Below the pieces are notes generated by a model. That model was not told where the DNA came from. It did not search any database and was given only the letters and a program-made list of their open reading frames with translations. The translations under genes and the position numbers were made by a program. From Lachnospiraceae bacterium (lineage in GTDB: Bacteria > Bacillota > Clostridia > Lachnospirales > Lachnospiraceae), in contig JAFUNK010000018.1 in assembly GCA_017482205.1 (NCBI GenBank), positions 1-64,000 on the forward strand: 64,000 nucleotides of DNA. The letters are read 5' to 3'. This document shows positions 15,223 to 25,112 of the stretch, one piece after another. Position 1 is the stretch's first letter. Each line of letters opens with the position of its first letter.

Positions 15223-16107
15223 ATGAAAAAAACGAGTAGTAAATTAGTAGCCATTTTGGGAGCCACCGTTTTGATGGTGGGCATGCTTGCGGGATGCGGC
15301 AGCAGTGAGTCCGGTGATAACGTAAACTCACAGAACAATGAAAATCAGGCGGCAGAAGGAGAGAAAGAACTCTCCGGAACCATTACACTTTCCGGCTCCA
15401 CTTCCATGGAGAAGTTAGCAAATGCATTGTGTGAAGGGTTTATGGAAAAATATCCTGATGTAACGGCAACTACTGAATTTACCGGTTCCGGCGCAGGTAT
15501 CGAGGCAGTAATTGCAGGAACCGTAGATATCGGTAACTCTTCCAGAAACTTAAAAGAAGAGGAGAAGACAAACGGTGCAGTAGAAAATATTGTGGCAATC
15601 GATGGTATAGCAGTAGTAACAGATCCGGCTAATACAGTAAAAGGTCTCACAAAGGAACAGTTAATCAGTATTTATACCGGCGCAGTAACCAACTGGAGTG
15701 AGGTTGGCGGTGCGGATGCTCCCATCGTAGTTATCGGTCGAGAAGCCGGTTCCGGTACGAGAGGAGCTTTTGAAGAAATTCTTGGTGTAGAAGATGCGTG
15801 TGCGTATGCAAACGAACTGGATTCTACCGGTGCAGTAATGGCAAAGGTAGCAAGTACACCCGGTGCTATCGGATATGTATCCTTAGATGTAGTGGATGAC
15901 AGCGTAGTGGCTCTGGCTTTAGACGGTGTAGAAGCAACGCCTGAAAATATTAAGGCAGGAAATTACTTCTTAAGCAGACCTTTTGTAATGGCGACCAAGG
16001 GTGAAATTTCCGCACAGAGTGAACTGGTGCAGGCATGGTTTGAATATGTGTACAGCGAAGAAGGACAGGCAATTGCAGCACAGGTAGGTCTTATTACAGT
16101 AGAATAA
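15223..16107 (+). CDS. pstS: Phosphate ABC transporter substrate-binding lipoprotein
   Basis: A 294-residue lipoprotein: positively charged start, hydrophobic core and lipobox LAGC with lipidated C25. The mature part has the phosphate-binding pattern of PstS, including SGSTSMEKL near the start and the loop GREAGSGTRGAFEE that contacts phosphate in homologues. It sits on the outer face of the membrane and delivers phosphate to PstCA. Start ATG 15223 follows GAGAGGAG. It leads the pst operon; a hairpin between pstS and pstC suggests more PstS than permease is made. Confidence 0.97.
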   Translation: MKKTSSKLVAILGATVLMVGMLAGCGSSESGDNVNSQNNENQAAEGEKELSGTITLSGSTSMEKLANALCEGFMEKYPDVTATTEFTGSGAGIEAVIAGTVDIGNSSRNLKEEEKTNGAVENIVAIDGIAVVTDPANTVKGLTKEQLISIYTGAVTNWSEVGGADAPIVVIGREAGSGTRGAFEEILGVEDACAYANELDSTGAVMAKVASTPGAIGYVSLDVVDDSVVALALDGVEATPENIKAGNYFLSRPFVMATKGEISAQSELVQAWFEYVYSEEGQAIAAQVGLITVE

Positions 16108-16128
16108 GTTGGAAAATAGGTAAGGAGC

Positions 16129-16156
16129 CTTCCCGGGGCGTTTGCGGCTCGGGAAG
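16129..16156 (+). other. pstS-pstC intergenic hairpin
   Basis: CTTCCCG (16129-16135) pairs with CGGGAAG (16150-16156) and there is no T tract. In this position such a stem usually protects the 3' end of pstS mRNA or reduces read-through to pstC (inference). Confidence 0.65.
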
Positions 16157-16180
16157 AGCTTCTATCATTCGGAGAAAAGG

Positions 16181-17116
16181 ATGCAGAATCAAAGAAATTA
16201 TACGATTATCAGTAATAAAAAGCATAGAACCGTCGCAGAGCAGGCAGCACATATCATTTTTACGATATGCGCTTTCTTTGCCATTCTTGCAGTTGTTTCC
16301 ATTACGGCATACATGATTATAAATGGTGTGCCGGCACTTGTTACCGTAGGGATTAAGGAAATTTTGTTTTCCAGCGTATGGGCACCTTCGGCAGCAGAAC
16401 CGCAGTACGGTATTCTAAATGTTATATTGACTTCCGTAGTGGGTACGGGGCTGGCAGTTTTAATAGGAGTCCCTATTGGGGTGTTTACAGCCATATTCCT
16501 TGCGGAGGTAGCACCTAAGAAGGTAGCAGTTATTATGCAGTCGGCAGTGGAACTTTTAGCAGGAATCCCTTCGGTGGTATATGGTCTTTTGGGAATCTAC
16601 CTTTTGGGTCCTCTTATGTACAAACTGGAACTGGCAGTTTTTAAAGGCAGTACCACGCATCAGTTTACGGGCGGAGCCAATCTGCTGGCAGCGGTTGTGG
16701 TACTGGCGATTATGATACTGCCCACGGTCATCAATATCAGTACCTCTGCATTAAAAGCAGTTCCGGTACATATAAAGTCAGCATCTCTGGCAGTGGGAGC
16801 AACCCATATACAGACAATTTTTAAGGTCATGCTTCCGGCAGCTAAATCAGGTGTGATTTCAGCAGTGATATTGGGTGTAGGAAGAGCCATCGGAGAAGCA
16901 ATGGCAATTACCTTGGTATCCGGCAGTAGTGTGAACCTGCCACTGCCTTTTAATTCCGTTCGTTTCCTGACTACCGCTATTGTAGCAGAAATGGGCTATG
17001 CAGGTGGTGTTCACAGGCAGGTACTTTTTACAATCGGACTTGTGTTGTTTGCTTTTGTTATGTTGATTAACGTTACTATGACAAAACTCCTGAAAAACAA
17101 GGAGGTGGCAGACTGA
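16181..17116 (+). CDS. pstC: Phosphate ABC transporter permease PstC
   Basis: Integral membrane permease of 311 residues with six main hydrophobic segments. It carries the EAA-type loop for ATPase contact (SLAVGATHIQTIFKVMLPAA) and the conserved AVELLAGIPSVVYGLLG block of PstC/PstA. I start it at ATG 16181 (MQNQRNY) behind GGAGAAAAGG; the longer open frame from 16142 runs through the upstream hairpin and is unlikely. Its stop overlaps the pstA start by 1 nt (TGATG), so the two are translationally coupled, consistent with an obligate heterodimer. Confidence 0.96.
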   Translation: MQNQRNYTIISNKKHRTVAEQAAHIIFTICAFFAILAVVSITAYMIINGVPALVTVGIKEILFSSVWAPSAAEPQYGILNVILTSVVGTGLAVLIGVPIGVFTAIFLAEVAPKKVAVIMQSAVELLAGIPSVVYGLLGIYLLGPLMYKLELAVFKGSTTHQFTGGANLLAAVVVLAIMILPTVINISTSALKAVPVHIKSASLAVGATHIQTIFKVMLPAAKSGVISAVILGVGRAIGEAMAITLVSGSSVNLPLPFNSVRFLTTAIVAEMGYAGGVHRQVLFTIGLVLFAFVMLINVTMTKLLKNKEVAD

Positions 17117-17988
17117 TGCATACGCTGATACGAAAAAAAAGAAGAGTAAGTGATGTGATACTGACAGGCTTTATTTATCTGTCAGCCGGACTGGCAATCG
17201 CTTTACTGGTAGGAATTATTACTTATGTTTTTTATAAAGGCATAAGAACCATAAACTGGACCTTTTTAACCTCTGTAACCAGTGTGTTAAAAGGTACGGT
17301 GGGTATTGCCGGAAATATTGTAAATACCTTGTATTTAATAGGACTTACCCTGCTGATTGCCACACCTATCGGAGTGGGGAGTGCGATTTACTTAAATGAG
17401 TATGCCAAGCCGGGCAAATTGGTTTCGGCAATAGAATTTACCACAGAGACGCTTGCGGGGATTCCGTCCATTATATTTGGTCTGTTCGGTATGGTATTTT
17501 TCGGTACTACATTGGGCTTAAAAACCTCTATCCTGACAGGTGCATTTACTTTAACCATTATGATTCTGCCTCTAATTACCAGAAATACCCAGGAAGCATT
17601 AAAAACAGTACCCGACAGTTATAGAAGCGGAGCGTTGGGAATGGGGGCAACCAAGTGGTACATGATAAGAACTGTGTTGTTACCATCAGCGTTACCGGGG
17701 ATTCTTACCGGTATCCTTTTGGCAATCGGACGTATTGTAGGTGAGTCTGCGGCATTGTTATTCACGGCAGGAAGTGGCAGAGGGCTGCCGAAAGCAGGTC
17801 TGGAAGGCTTCTTTAGAAAGTTTACGGAATCCAGCGGTACGTTGACTATTGAGTTGTATTTGCAGATGCAGAATGGTAAATATGAGACGGCGTTCGGTAT
17901 CGCCTGTGTATTGTTAATCATCGTATTGGTAATCAATCTGCTGGCAAAGTGGATTACTAAGAGATTGGAGAAAAAGTATGGCAGATAA
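17116..17988 (+). CDS. pstA: Phosphate ABC transporter permease PstA
   Basis: The 290-residue second permease subunit has six hydrophobic segments and the family blocks [15 protein letters not shown] and the EAA loop ([20 protein letters not shown]). With PstC it forms the channel for high-affinity phosphate import. The pstB start lies 11 nt inside its 3' end, so pstCAB are one coupled unit. Confidence 0.96.
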   Translation: MHTLIRKKRRVSDVILTGFIYLSAGLAIALLVGIITYVFYKGIRTINWTFLTSVTSVLKGTVGIAGNIVNTLYLIGLTLLIATPIGVGSAIYLNEYAKPGKLVSAIEFTTETLAGIPSIIFGLFGMVFFGTTLGLKTSILTGAFTLTIMILPLITRNTQEALKTVPDSYRSGALGMGATKWYMIRTVLLPSALPGILTGILLAIGRIVGESAALLFTAGSGRGLPKAGLEGFFRKFTESSGTLTIELYLQMQNGKYETAFGIACVLLIIVLVINLLAKWITKRLEKKYGR

Positions 17989-18733
17989 AATCATTGTAGA
18001 GCATTTGAACCTGCATTACGGAGATAATCATGCATTAAAAGATGTAAATATGAAGATAAGGGAAAAAGCGATAACTGCTTTTATAGGACCGTCAGGGTGT
18101 GGTAAATCCACATTTTTAAAATGTATCAACCGCATGAATGATTTGGTGGACTGTGCACGGATAGAAGGGGCAATTTATCTGGATGGCGAAAATATTTATG
18201 AACCCAAGGTAGACCCTACCCTGTTGCGTAAAAAGGTAGGCATGGTATTCCAGCAGCCCAATCCGTTCCCCATGAGTATTTATGATAATATTGCTTACGG
18301 TCCCAGAATTCACGGCATCAAAAATAAGGCTGTATTGGATGAAATCGTAGAAAATTCTTTAAGAGATGCGGCAATTTTTGATGAAGTAAAAGACAGGTTA
18401 AAAAAATCAGCACTAGGCTTGTCCGGCGGACAGCAGCAAAGACTCTGTATAGCAAGAGCACTGGCAGTAGAGCCTCAGGTGCTTTTAATGGATGAACCAA
18501 CTTCTGCACTGGACCCGATCTCTACGTTAAAGGTAGAAGAACTGATGGAAGAACTGAAAAAGAAATATACAGTTGTAGTAGTTACCCACAATATGCAGCA
18601 GGCAGCCAGAGTGTCCGATGATACGGCTTTCTTTTTAGTGGGGGAAGTGGTGGAAATGAATTCTACCGCAAATATCTTTTCCAGACCTGCGGATAAGCGG
18701 ACGGAGGACTATATTACGGGACGTTTTGGTTGA
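17978..18733 (+). CDS. pstB: Phosphate ABC transporter ATPase PstB
   Basis: The 251-residue ATPase carries Walker A (GPSGCGKST), the Q loop in VFQQPNPFP, the signature LSGGQQQRL, Walker B ([12 protein letters not shown]) and the H switch ([10 protein letters not shown]). [10 protein letters not shown] is typical of PstB. It powers phosphate import and, with PhoU and PhoR, is part of the phosphate-signalling complex known from other bacteria. It starts inside pstA and ends 78 nt before phoU. Confidence 0.97.
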   Translation: MADKIIVEHLNLHYGDNHALKDVNMKIREKAITAFIGPSGCGKSTFLKCINRMNDLVDCARIEGAIYLDGENIYEPKVDPTLLRKKVGMVFQQPNPFPMSIYDNIAYGPRIHGIKNKAVLDEIVENSLRDAAIFDEVKDRLKKSALGLSGGQQQRLCIARALAVEPQVLLMDEPTSALDPISTLKVEELMEELKKKYTVVVVTHNMQQAARVSDDTAFFLVGEVVEMNSTANIFSRPADKRTEDYITGRFG

Positions 18734-18811
18734 TGTTTTATACATTGGTAAAGAACATCAGCCGGCATGTTGCCAAACAGGAGTAAAAAGCATAAAAAGG
18801 AGAAAAATAAA

Positions 18812-19474
18812 ATGGCACCCAGAGTTTCTTTTGAACATGAACTGGAAGAACTGAAAAATAATGTGTCCCATATGGGGGAACAGATAGAACTTTTATATTG
18901 TAAGCTTTTTATGGAACTGAAAGAAAAAGATATGGCAGGCATGGAAGCTATTATTGAAAATGACAGGCAAATCAATGATATGCAGCACAGCATTGAAGCT
19001 AAATGCCTGACACTTTTAACCAGACAGCAGCCGGTAGCAAGAGATTTGAGAGTGGTATCTGCCGCACTGAAAGTAGTAACGGATATAGAACGTATCGGCG
19101 ACCATATATCCGACATTGCGGAACTGCTTCTTAGAATGAACCTGCCAATGCTTGAGGAATTTTCCGAAAGTCTGCCGGAAATGATAGAAGCGGCCAGAAA
19201 GATTGTATGTGAAGCGGTAGTGGCTTTTGTGGAAGGTAATCTGGAGGAAGCAAAAAAAGTCATAGCTTATGATGATGTGATTGACGATTATTTTAATAAA
19301 GTAAAGGAAGATTTGATTGCAGATTTGAAGTCGGGAAAGAAACATCCCGATGATTGTATCGATGTACTGATGATTGCAAAATATCTGGAAAGAGTGGGAG
19401 ACCATGCGGTCAATATCGGTGAATGGGCTATTTTCAGGCAGACAGGGGATATTGATGACGTAAGGCTTTTGTAA
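18812..19474 (+). CDS. phoU: Phosphate-signalling regulator PhoU
   Basis: A helical 220-residue protein built of two PhoU three-helix repeats, each with the metal-binding E/DxxxD pattern (DIERIGDHISDIAE and LERVGDHAVNIGEW). PhoU relays the state of the Pst transporter to PhoR and keeps the regulon off when phosphate is ample. I choose ATG 18812 behind AAAGGAG; the frame is open from 18767 but that extension is Lys-rich and lacks a ribosome site. Confidence 0.96.
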   Translation: MAPRVSFEHELEELKNNVSHMGEQIELLYCKLFMELKEKDMAGMEAIIENDRQINDMQHSIEAKCLTLLTRQQPVARDLRVVSAALKVVTDIERIGDHISDIAELLLRMNLPMLEEFSESLPEMIEAARKIVCEAVVAFVEGNLEEAKKVIAYDDVIDDYFNKVKEDLIADLKSGKKHPDDCIDVLMIAKYLERVGDHAVNIGEWAIFRQTGDIDDVRLL

Positions 19475-19536
19475 TAGCAGATTGTCAAAGAAAAAGATGA
19501 AAAAAGTGTCATAACAGTACAAATTCCCGTAAAATT

Positions 19537-19579
19537 TTACATAGATTTTACATATAACATTGCTATTTTTTACTTACAT
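19537..19579 (+). promoter_or_regulatory. Second Pho box, upstream of the Na/Pi symporter gene
   Basis: TTACAT at 19537 and 19548 (11 bp apart) and TTACTT at 19570 (22 bp further), plus an overlapping TTACAT at 19574, repeat the phased pattern seen before pstS. It lies 74-116 bp before the symporter start, implying direct PhoP control. Confidence 0.72.
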
Positions 19580-19652
19580 GTAGTAAAATGCTATTTGCGA
19601 GAAAATTTATTTAAGAAGTAGATTACTATGTAAAGTAAGTGAGGATGAAACA

Positions 19653-21422
19653 ATGACTATTTTTAATGTACTTAGCATGATTGGCGGACTGGCACTCTTT
19701 TTGTATGGTATGCATATGTTGGGTGACGGTTTGGCTAAGGCATCCGGTGGACGTCTGGAAAGCATTTTGGAAAAGCTGACAAGCAATCCAATAAAAGCGG
19801 TACTGGTAGGTGCCGGTGTGACGGCGATTATCCAGTCGTCTTCAGCCACAACGGTTATGGTGGTTGGTTTTGTAAACTCTGCCATTATGAAGCTGGAGCA
19901 GGCGGTTAATGTTATTATTGGTGCCAATGTGGGTACAACAATTACGGCATGGATTTTGAGTCTGGATGGTATTGAAAGTACCAGTTTTGTTTTGAAACTG
20001 TTTAAGCCGTCTTCCTTTGCCCCTGTTTTAGCAATTATCGGTGTATGTCTGATTTCCTTTTCCAAGAGGGAGAAGAAAAAGGATATTGGTACTATTTTAG
20101 CAGGTTTTGCAATCTTAATGATTGGTATGGATACCATGAGTGGTGCAGTAAAGCCTTTGGCGGACGTACCAGAGTTTGGACAGATTCTGACCATGTTCTC
20201 TAATCCTATTTTAGGTATGCTGGCAGGTCTGATTATTACTGCGGTTATTCAAAGTTCTTCAGCATCCGTAGGTATTTTGCAGGCACTTTGTAAGACCGGT
20301 GCGGTAAGCTATGCGACTGCAATTCCCGTTATTATGGGACAGAATATCGGTACATGCGTAACCGCTTTGATTTCCAGTATCGGTGCAAGTAAAGATGCCA
20401 GAAGAGCAGCACTTTTGCATTTGTACTATAATATTTTAAAAACTTCTTCCTTTATGATTATCTTTTATGCGATTGATCATTTTGTGGATTTTTCCTTTAT
20501 GGAAAGTTCTGTTTCCGCATTAGGCGTAGCAGTAGTACACTCCCTGTTTAATATTGCAGCATGTATTGTATTGCTGCCGTTTTCAAAGTTACTTGTAAAG
20601 ATGGTATACATTACTGTACCGGATAAGGAACTGGAAACAGAACTGAGTCCTGAGGAACAGGAATTACGTGCACTGGATGCCCGTTTCTTAGATACCCCTG
20701 GTCTTGCTATTGAACAGAGTAAGAATGTGGCGGTTACCATGGCATATTATGCACAGAAGTCCATTGAAATGGCGATGGATTTATTAAAGAATTATGATAA
20801 AGAAAAAGCGGAAGCCGTTGTAAAACTGGAAAGCCGGGTGGATAAATTTGAAGACGAATTGGGAACCTATCTGGTAAAGCTCAGCAGTCGTGATTTGTCT
20901 GAAAAAGAAAGCCGTATGTTATCCCTGCTGTTACATTGTATCGGTGATTTTGAAAGAATTTCCGATCATGCGTTGAATATTAAAGAAGCAGCAGATGAAA
21001 TGGCAGATAAGGGAGCGGTATTCTCTGATAAGGCAACAGAAGAATTACAAATTTTCTCGGAGGCAGTAAGAGAGATTTTAAATCTTGCGATTGTTTCCTT
21101 TGAAACGGAGGATTTGGAGAAGGCAGAGCTGGTAGAGCCTTTGGAAGAAGTTATTGACCAGTTAAATATTGAAGTGAAGAAGAGACATATCAAACGTTTG
21201 CGTAAAGGAAAATGTACCATTGAACTGGGCTTTGTATTATCTGATATCACAACCAACTTTGAAAGGGTTTCCGACCATTGTTCCAATATTGCCGTAAGTC
21301 TGTTGCAGTTACAGGATGACAATCTGGAATCACATGAGTATCTGGATACCTTAAAGGTAAGTGATAATCTGAACTTTAAAGGCAAAGTTTTAGCCTATAG
21401 AGAGAAATACACTTTGCCCTAA
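19653..21422 (+). CDS. Na+/phosphate symporter with C-terminal PhoU-like domain
   Basis: The 589-residue protein has an N-terminal membrane part (about 1-330) holding two inverted repeats, each with the diagnostic QSSSA motif (TAIIQSSSATT, TAVIQSSSASVG), as in NptA/PNaS transporters. The C-terminal part (about 350-560) is helical and PhoU-like, including DFERISDHALNIKEAADE and FERVSDHCSNIAVS. The family moves phosphate with sodium and is common in Firmicutes. The added PhoU-like domain suggests feedback control by phosphate or metal. It has its own Pho box and precedes phoPR by 18 nt, so symporter and two-component genes probably share a transcript. Confidence 0.94.
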   Translation: MTIFNVLSMIGGLALFLYGMHMLGDGLAKASGGRLESILEKLTSNPIKAVLVGAGVTAIIQSSSATTVMVVGFVNSAIMKLEQAVNVIIGANVGTTITAWILSLDGIESTSFVLKLFKPSSFAPVLAIIGVCLISFSKREKKKDIGTILAGFAILMIGMDTMSGAVKPLADVPEFGQILTMFSNPILGMLAGLIITAVIQSSSASVGILQALCKTGAVSYATAIPVIMGQNIGTCVTALISSIGASKDARRAALLHLYYNILKTSSFMIIFYAIDHFVDFSFMESSVSALGVAVVHSLFNIAACIVLLPFSKLLVKMVYITVPDKELETELSPEEQELRALDARFLDTPGLAIEQSKNVAVTMAYYAQKSIEMAMDLLKNYDKEKAEAVVKLESRVDKFEDELGTYLVKLSSRDLSEKESRMLSLLLHCIGDFERISDHALNIKEAADEMADKGAVFSDKATEELQIFSEAVREILNLAIVSFETEDLEKAELVEPLEEVIDQLNIEVKKRHIKRLRKGKCTIELGFVLSDITTNFERVSDHCSNIAVSLLQLQDDNLESHEYLDTLKVSDNLNFKGKVLAYREKYTLP

Positions 21423-21440
21423 GGCTGGAAAGGATGAAAA

Positions 21441-22127
21441 ATGCCGACGATCTATGTTGTAGAGGATGATAAGAATATCAGGGAAATAGAAACCTTTGCA
21501 TTGAGTAATGTGGGATATCAGGTAGAGGATTTTGAATGTGCCGGAAATTTTTATGCACGCATTACAGAGAAATGTCCTGATTTAGTGTTATTAGATGTAA
21601 TGTTACCGGATGAAGATGGTTTGGAAATCGTAAAGAAGCTGCGTTCCAAGCCGGATACCAGACAGATTCCCATTATTCTGGTGACAGCCAAGACCACAGA
21701 ATTGGATAAGGTTAAAGGCCTGGATATCGGGGCAGATGATTATATGACGAAGCCTTTTGGTATCATGGAACTGATTTCCAGAGTAAAAGCATTGTTGCGA
21801 AGAACCGGTACACAGGGAAATGAAGACAAAATTCTGCGCATAGGGAAGGTGGAACTGGACAGAGAAAGACATACAGTGTCTGTAGACGGTGTTCCTTGTG
21901 AACTGACTTACAAGGAATATGAACTGTTAAAGCTTTTGATGAAACATGCAGGAATTGTCACTACCCGTGAGGTGATTTTGGAAAGAGTCTGGGGTACCGA
22001 TTTTGAAGGTGAATCCAGAACTCTGGATATGCATATCAAGACATTGCGGCAAAAACTGAAAGAATCCGGCGGCCTGATAAAAACCGTGCGTAATGTAGGA
22101 TATATTATGTCTGATTCGGAGGCGTAA
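21441..22127 (+). CDS. phoP: Response regulator PhoP
   Basis: OmpR/PhoB-type regulator of 228 residues: receiver domain with acceptor D52 (LVLLDVMLPDEDG) and switch T/K (ILVTAKT, MTKPF), then a winged-helix output domain (about 130-225, LTYKEYELLKLLM, WGTDFEGESRTLDMHI). By position and by the two Pho boxes it is the phosphate-starvation regulator. Ribosome site AAAGGATG; phoR starts directly after the stop. Confidence 0.95.
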   Translation: MPTIYVVEDDKNIREIETFALSNVGYQVEDFECAGNFYARITEKCPDLVLLDVMLPDEDGLEIVKKLRSKPDTRQIPIILVTAKTTELDKVKGLDIGADDYMTKPFGIMELISRVKALLRRTGTQGNEDKILRIGKVELDRERHTVSVDGVPCELTYKEYELLKLLMKHAGIVTTREVILERVWGTDFEGESRTLDMHIKTLRQKLKESGGLIKTVRNVGYIMSDSEA

Positions 22128-23456
22128 ATGAAAAAAAGAATAAACCTTCAGCTAATGGCCATTGCAACAGTGGCCATTTTTGCAACTATGTTATTGATAA
22201 GTTGTGTTTTTTATGAGTTGTATAAAAGCCAGATTATTGAAGATTTAAAGACATATAGTGAATTGGTGGTAGAAGCGGAACTTTTAGAGGAAGTAGTGAA
22301 TCACGAGTATCATTTTTCTGATGAGTATATCCGTATGACTGTTATCAGAACTGACGGAACTGTAGAATATGATAATGCAGCAGATGAGTTGGTGATGGAT
22401 AACCATGGCAGCAGACCGGAGGTTATCGCGGCACTTACAAATGGTGAGGGTACTGCGGTAAGAAAGTCTGAAACGATGGAAAGAAGTACCTTTTACTATG
22501 CCAGAAGACTGGCTGATGGAAGAGTATTACGACTAGCGAGAGAAGCCAGCAGTATTTGGAATCTGCTCTACAGTGCACTGCCTGTAATCGGTGGTATGGT
22601 ACTGTTACTTTTGGGTATTAGTGCAGTAGTATCCCATTATTTGACAAAACGCTTAGTGGAGCCCATAGAGCAACTGGCAGAAAATCTGGACCATGCGGAA
22701 GAAGTTTCTTCATACGAAGAGTTGCAGCCTTTTATCAGCATGATTCAGACACAGCATGAAAACATTTTGAAAAATGCCATGATACGACAAGAGTTTACTG
22801 CGAATGTTTCCCATGAATTAAAGACGCCGCTAACGTCTATTTCGGGATATGCGGAGTTAATCGAAAACGGTATGGCTTCTGAAGAGGATGTGGTACATTT
22901 TGCCAGAGGAATCCATAAAAACTCTAATCGTCTGTTGACTTTAATCAATGATATTATCCGGCTTTCGGAATTGGATGGTACGGAAAAAGAAGTAGAGTTT
23001 GAAAAAGTGAATTTGTATATGATTGCCCAGACCAGTCTGGATATGTTACAGTTTATGGCACAAAAGCATGAAGTGAATTTATTCTTGGAGGGTGAGGAGT
23101 GTACTGTTTGGGGAAACCGCCAGATGTTGGAGGAACTGGTATACAACCTTTGTGACAATGCTATCCGTTACAATAATGAAGGTGGAAAAGTAATGGTACA
23201 GATTACAGATAACGGAGATAGTACAGTTATGACCATTTCCGATACCGGAATCGGTATTCCCAAAGAAGCACAGGAAAGAGTCTTTGAGCGTTTTTACAGA
23301 GTGGATAAAAGCCGTTCCAAATCAACCGGCGGTACAGGATTGGGGCTTGCCATTGTAAAGCATATTATAGCGAAACTTCAGGCAGAGATTAGTGTGGAGA
23401 GCGAAGTGGGAAAAGGTACCAAAATCAGCGTTGTCTTTAAAAAAGACATAGCATAA
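22128..23456 (+). CDS. phoR: Phosphate sensor histidine kinase PhoR
   Basis: Membrane kinase of 442 residues. A first transmembrane helix (about 10-30), an extracytoplasmic domain of about 115 residues, a second helix (about 150-170), HAMP-like linker, HisKA with H229 (NVSHELKTPLTS) and HATPase (N box NLCDNAIRYN, GGTGLGLAIV). It phosphorylates PhoP when phosphate is scarce. ATG 22128 follows the phoP stop with no gap. The transcript ends at the hairpin 23495-23557. Confidence 0.94.
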   Translation: MKKRINLQLMAIATVAIFATMLLISCVFYELYKSQIIEDLKTYSELVVEAELLEEVVNHEYHFSDEYIRMTVIRTDGTVEYDNAADELVMDNHGSRPEVIAALTNGEGTAVRKSETMERSTFYYARRLADGRVLRLAREASSIWNLLYSALPVIGGMVLLLLGISAVVSHYLTKRLVEPIEQLAENLDHAEEVSSYEELQPFISMIQTQHENILKNAMIRQEFTANVSHELKTPLTSISGYAELIENGMASEEDVVHFARGIHKNSNRLLTLINDIIRLSELDGTEKEVEFEKVNLYMIAQTSLDMLQFMAQKHEVNLFLEGEECTVWGNRQMLEELVYNLCDNAIRYNNEGGKVMVQITDNGDSTVMTISDTGIGIPKEAQERVFERFYRVDKSRSKSTGGTGLGLAIVKHIIAKLQAEISVESEVGKGTKISVVFKKDIA

Positions 23457-23494
23457 AACGTGGGGTAAAACGAATTGTACAATGGATAAAAGAA

Positions 23495-23557
23495 GGGGCT
23501 GTTGCAAAATAGAAGTTTCCAAACGGTTCGGAAACCAGCCTGTTTTGCAATAGCCCC
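23495..23557. terminator. Bidirectional terminator between phoR and the convergent CorC-type gene
   Basis: GGGGCTGTTGCAAAA (23495-23509) pairs with TTTTGCAATAGCCCC with one wobble, and an inner GTTTCC/GGAAAC stem closes a short loop. T tract follows on the plus strand, and an A-rich flank gives one on the minus strand. It lies between two convergent genes. Confidence 0.85.
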
Positions 23558-23614
23558 TTTTGTCGTAGAAAGGTTTTGTGATTTGAAATCAAAGCATTGA
23601 AAAGGTACTTAAAG

Positions 23615-24928
23615 TCAGTCCGCTTCTTCCACAGCCGCAGGATTGTCTTCCTCAGATTTTTCTTCGGGTAAAATTAACTGAACCTGTACAATACGGTTTT
23701 GGTCGATTTCCTTGACCTGTAAGGTAGTACCGTCTTCTAAGGAAACGGTTTCTTCATTTTCGGGCAAACGGTCTAACTGACCGATAATGATACCGCCGAT
23801 AGAGTCGTAATCCTCGGAATCCAGTTTGGTGCCGATGGCATCATTGATATCAGAAAGGCTCATACTTCCCTCAATCAGATAAGTGCGTTCGTTGATTTTC
23901 TGAATCAGTTCTTTTTCGTCTTCATCATATTCATCGCGGATTTCACCAACCAGTTCTTCCAGTAAGTCTTCCAAAGTAATCATACCCACGGTAGAACCGT
24001 ATTCATTTAATACAAAAGCAACGTTCATGGACTTTTCGCGCATTTCAAAAAGCAGGTCTGCCGTCTTTTTGTATTCGTAGGTGTAGTAGGCCTCTCTGAT
24101 AAGAGAATCCAGAGTGAAGTTTTCAGCAGAAAGAGAGCCGTTGCTTTCTGCAAGGAAGAAGTCTTTAATATTGATAAAGCCCACCATACTGTCCTTGTCT
24201 TCATTGTAAACAGGGATACGGGTGTACATATATTCGCTAAAGATTTCAACTAGTTCCTCATAAGTACCGTTGGTACTGATGGTTATCATATTGACACGGG
24301 GAATCATAATATCCCTTGCACTGGTATCGGAAAACTCAAATATATTATATATCATTTCACGTTCTTCAGATTCAATTTCGCCGTCTTCATGGCTGACATC
24401 GACATAAGTTTTCAATTCACTTTCGGTAATGGTATCGTTCTTTTTGTCAGGGTCAATATGTAACAGGCGTAAGATACCGTTGGAAATCTTGTCAATGATA
24501 AAGATAACCGGAGTCAGAATCTTAATAAGCCCATAGATCATGGGAGCATAAGCCAGAGATATTTTCTCTGAGTTGAAGTTAGCCCATGTCTTAGGAACGA
24601 TTTCGCCTGCTAACAGGACTACAATAGTCAGAATACCGGTGGCTACACCTACATATGCACTGTAGCCAAGGCGGATTACAAACGTAGTAGCAAGTGAAGA
24701 AGCACTTAAGTTTACAATGTTGTTACCTATCAGGATGGCAGATAACATTTTACTGTAATGTTCCAGAATCTTGTTAACGGTTTTGGCACGTTTGCTGCCT
24801 TCTTCTTCCAAAGCACGCATTTTTACACGGTTCACGGTAGAAAGTGCTGTTTCTGCGGAAGAGAAGAATGCAGATAAAATAATAAGAATAACTAAAACAA
24901 CAAGTTGTATGACACCAGAGGTATCCAA
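23615..24928 (-). CDS. CNNM/CorC-type membrane protein with CBS pair
   Basis: Read on the minus strand, the 437-residue protein starts with a DUF21/CNNM membrane domain (about 1-180; AFFSSAETALSTVNR is typical), followed by paired CBS domains (about 205-330; ARDIMIPRVNMITI) and a C-terminal CorC/HlyC transporter-associated domain (about 340-425). Members are often called hemolysin C; current evidence favours a role in magnesium or cobalt efflux and homeostasis. The acidic tail is usual. It is a single gene, divergent from the TIGR04086-like gene. Confidence 0.92.
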   Translation of the reverse strand: MDTSGVIQLVVLVILIILSAFFSSAETALSTVNRVKMRALEEEGSKRAKTVNKILEHYSKMLSAILIGNNIVNLSASSLATTFVIRLGYSAYVGVATGILTIVVLLAGEIVPKTWANFNSEKISLAYAPMIYGLIKILTPVIFIIDKISNGILRLLHIDPDKKNDTITESELKTYVDVSHEDGEIESEEREMIYNIFEFSDTSARDIMIPRVNMITISTNGTYEELVEIFSEYMYTRIPVYNEDKDSMVGFINIKDFFLAESNGSLSAENFTLDSLIREAYYTYEYKKTADLLFEMREKSMNVAFVLNEYGSTVGMITLEDLLEELVGEIRDEYDEDEKELIQKINERTYLIEGSMSLSDINDAIGTKLDSEDYDSIGGIIIGQLDRLPENEETVSLEDGTTLQVKEIDQNRIVQVQLILPEEKSEEDNPAAVEEAD

Positions 24929-25112
24929 AAAAAACCACTCCTTTGTATTTAAAATATAGTTATAGCAAATATTACAATAAGTATCAGTATATTGTCAAGT
25001 TAAGGAGCAGAGAAACATATAATTTCACAGGAACGTAATATTTTATGGAACAAAGAGTCTGTCGCGGACTATCTTGCCTGCAGCAAACTGAAAATTTGAA
25101 AGGAGACTAAAT

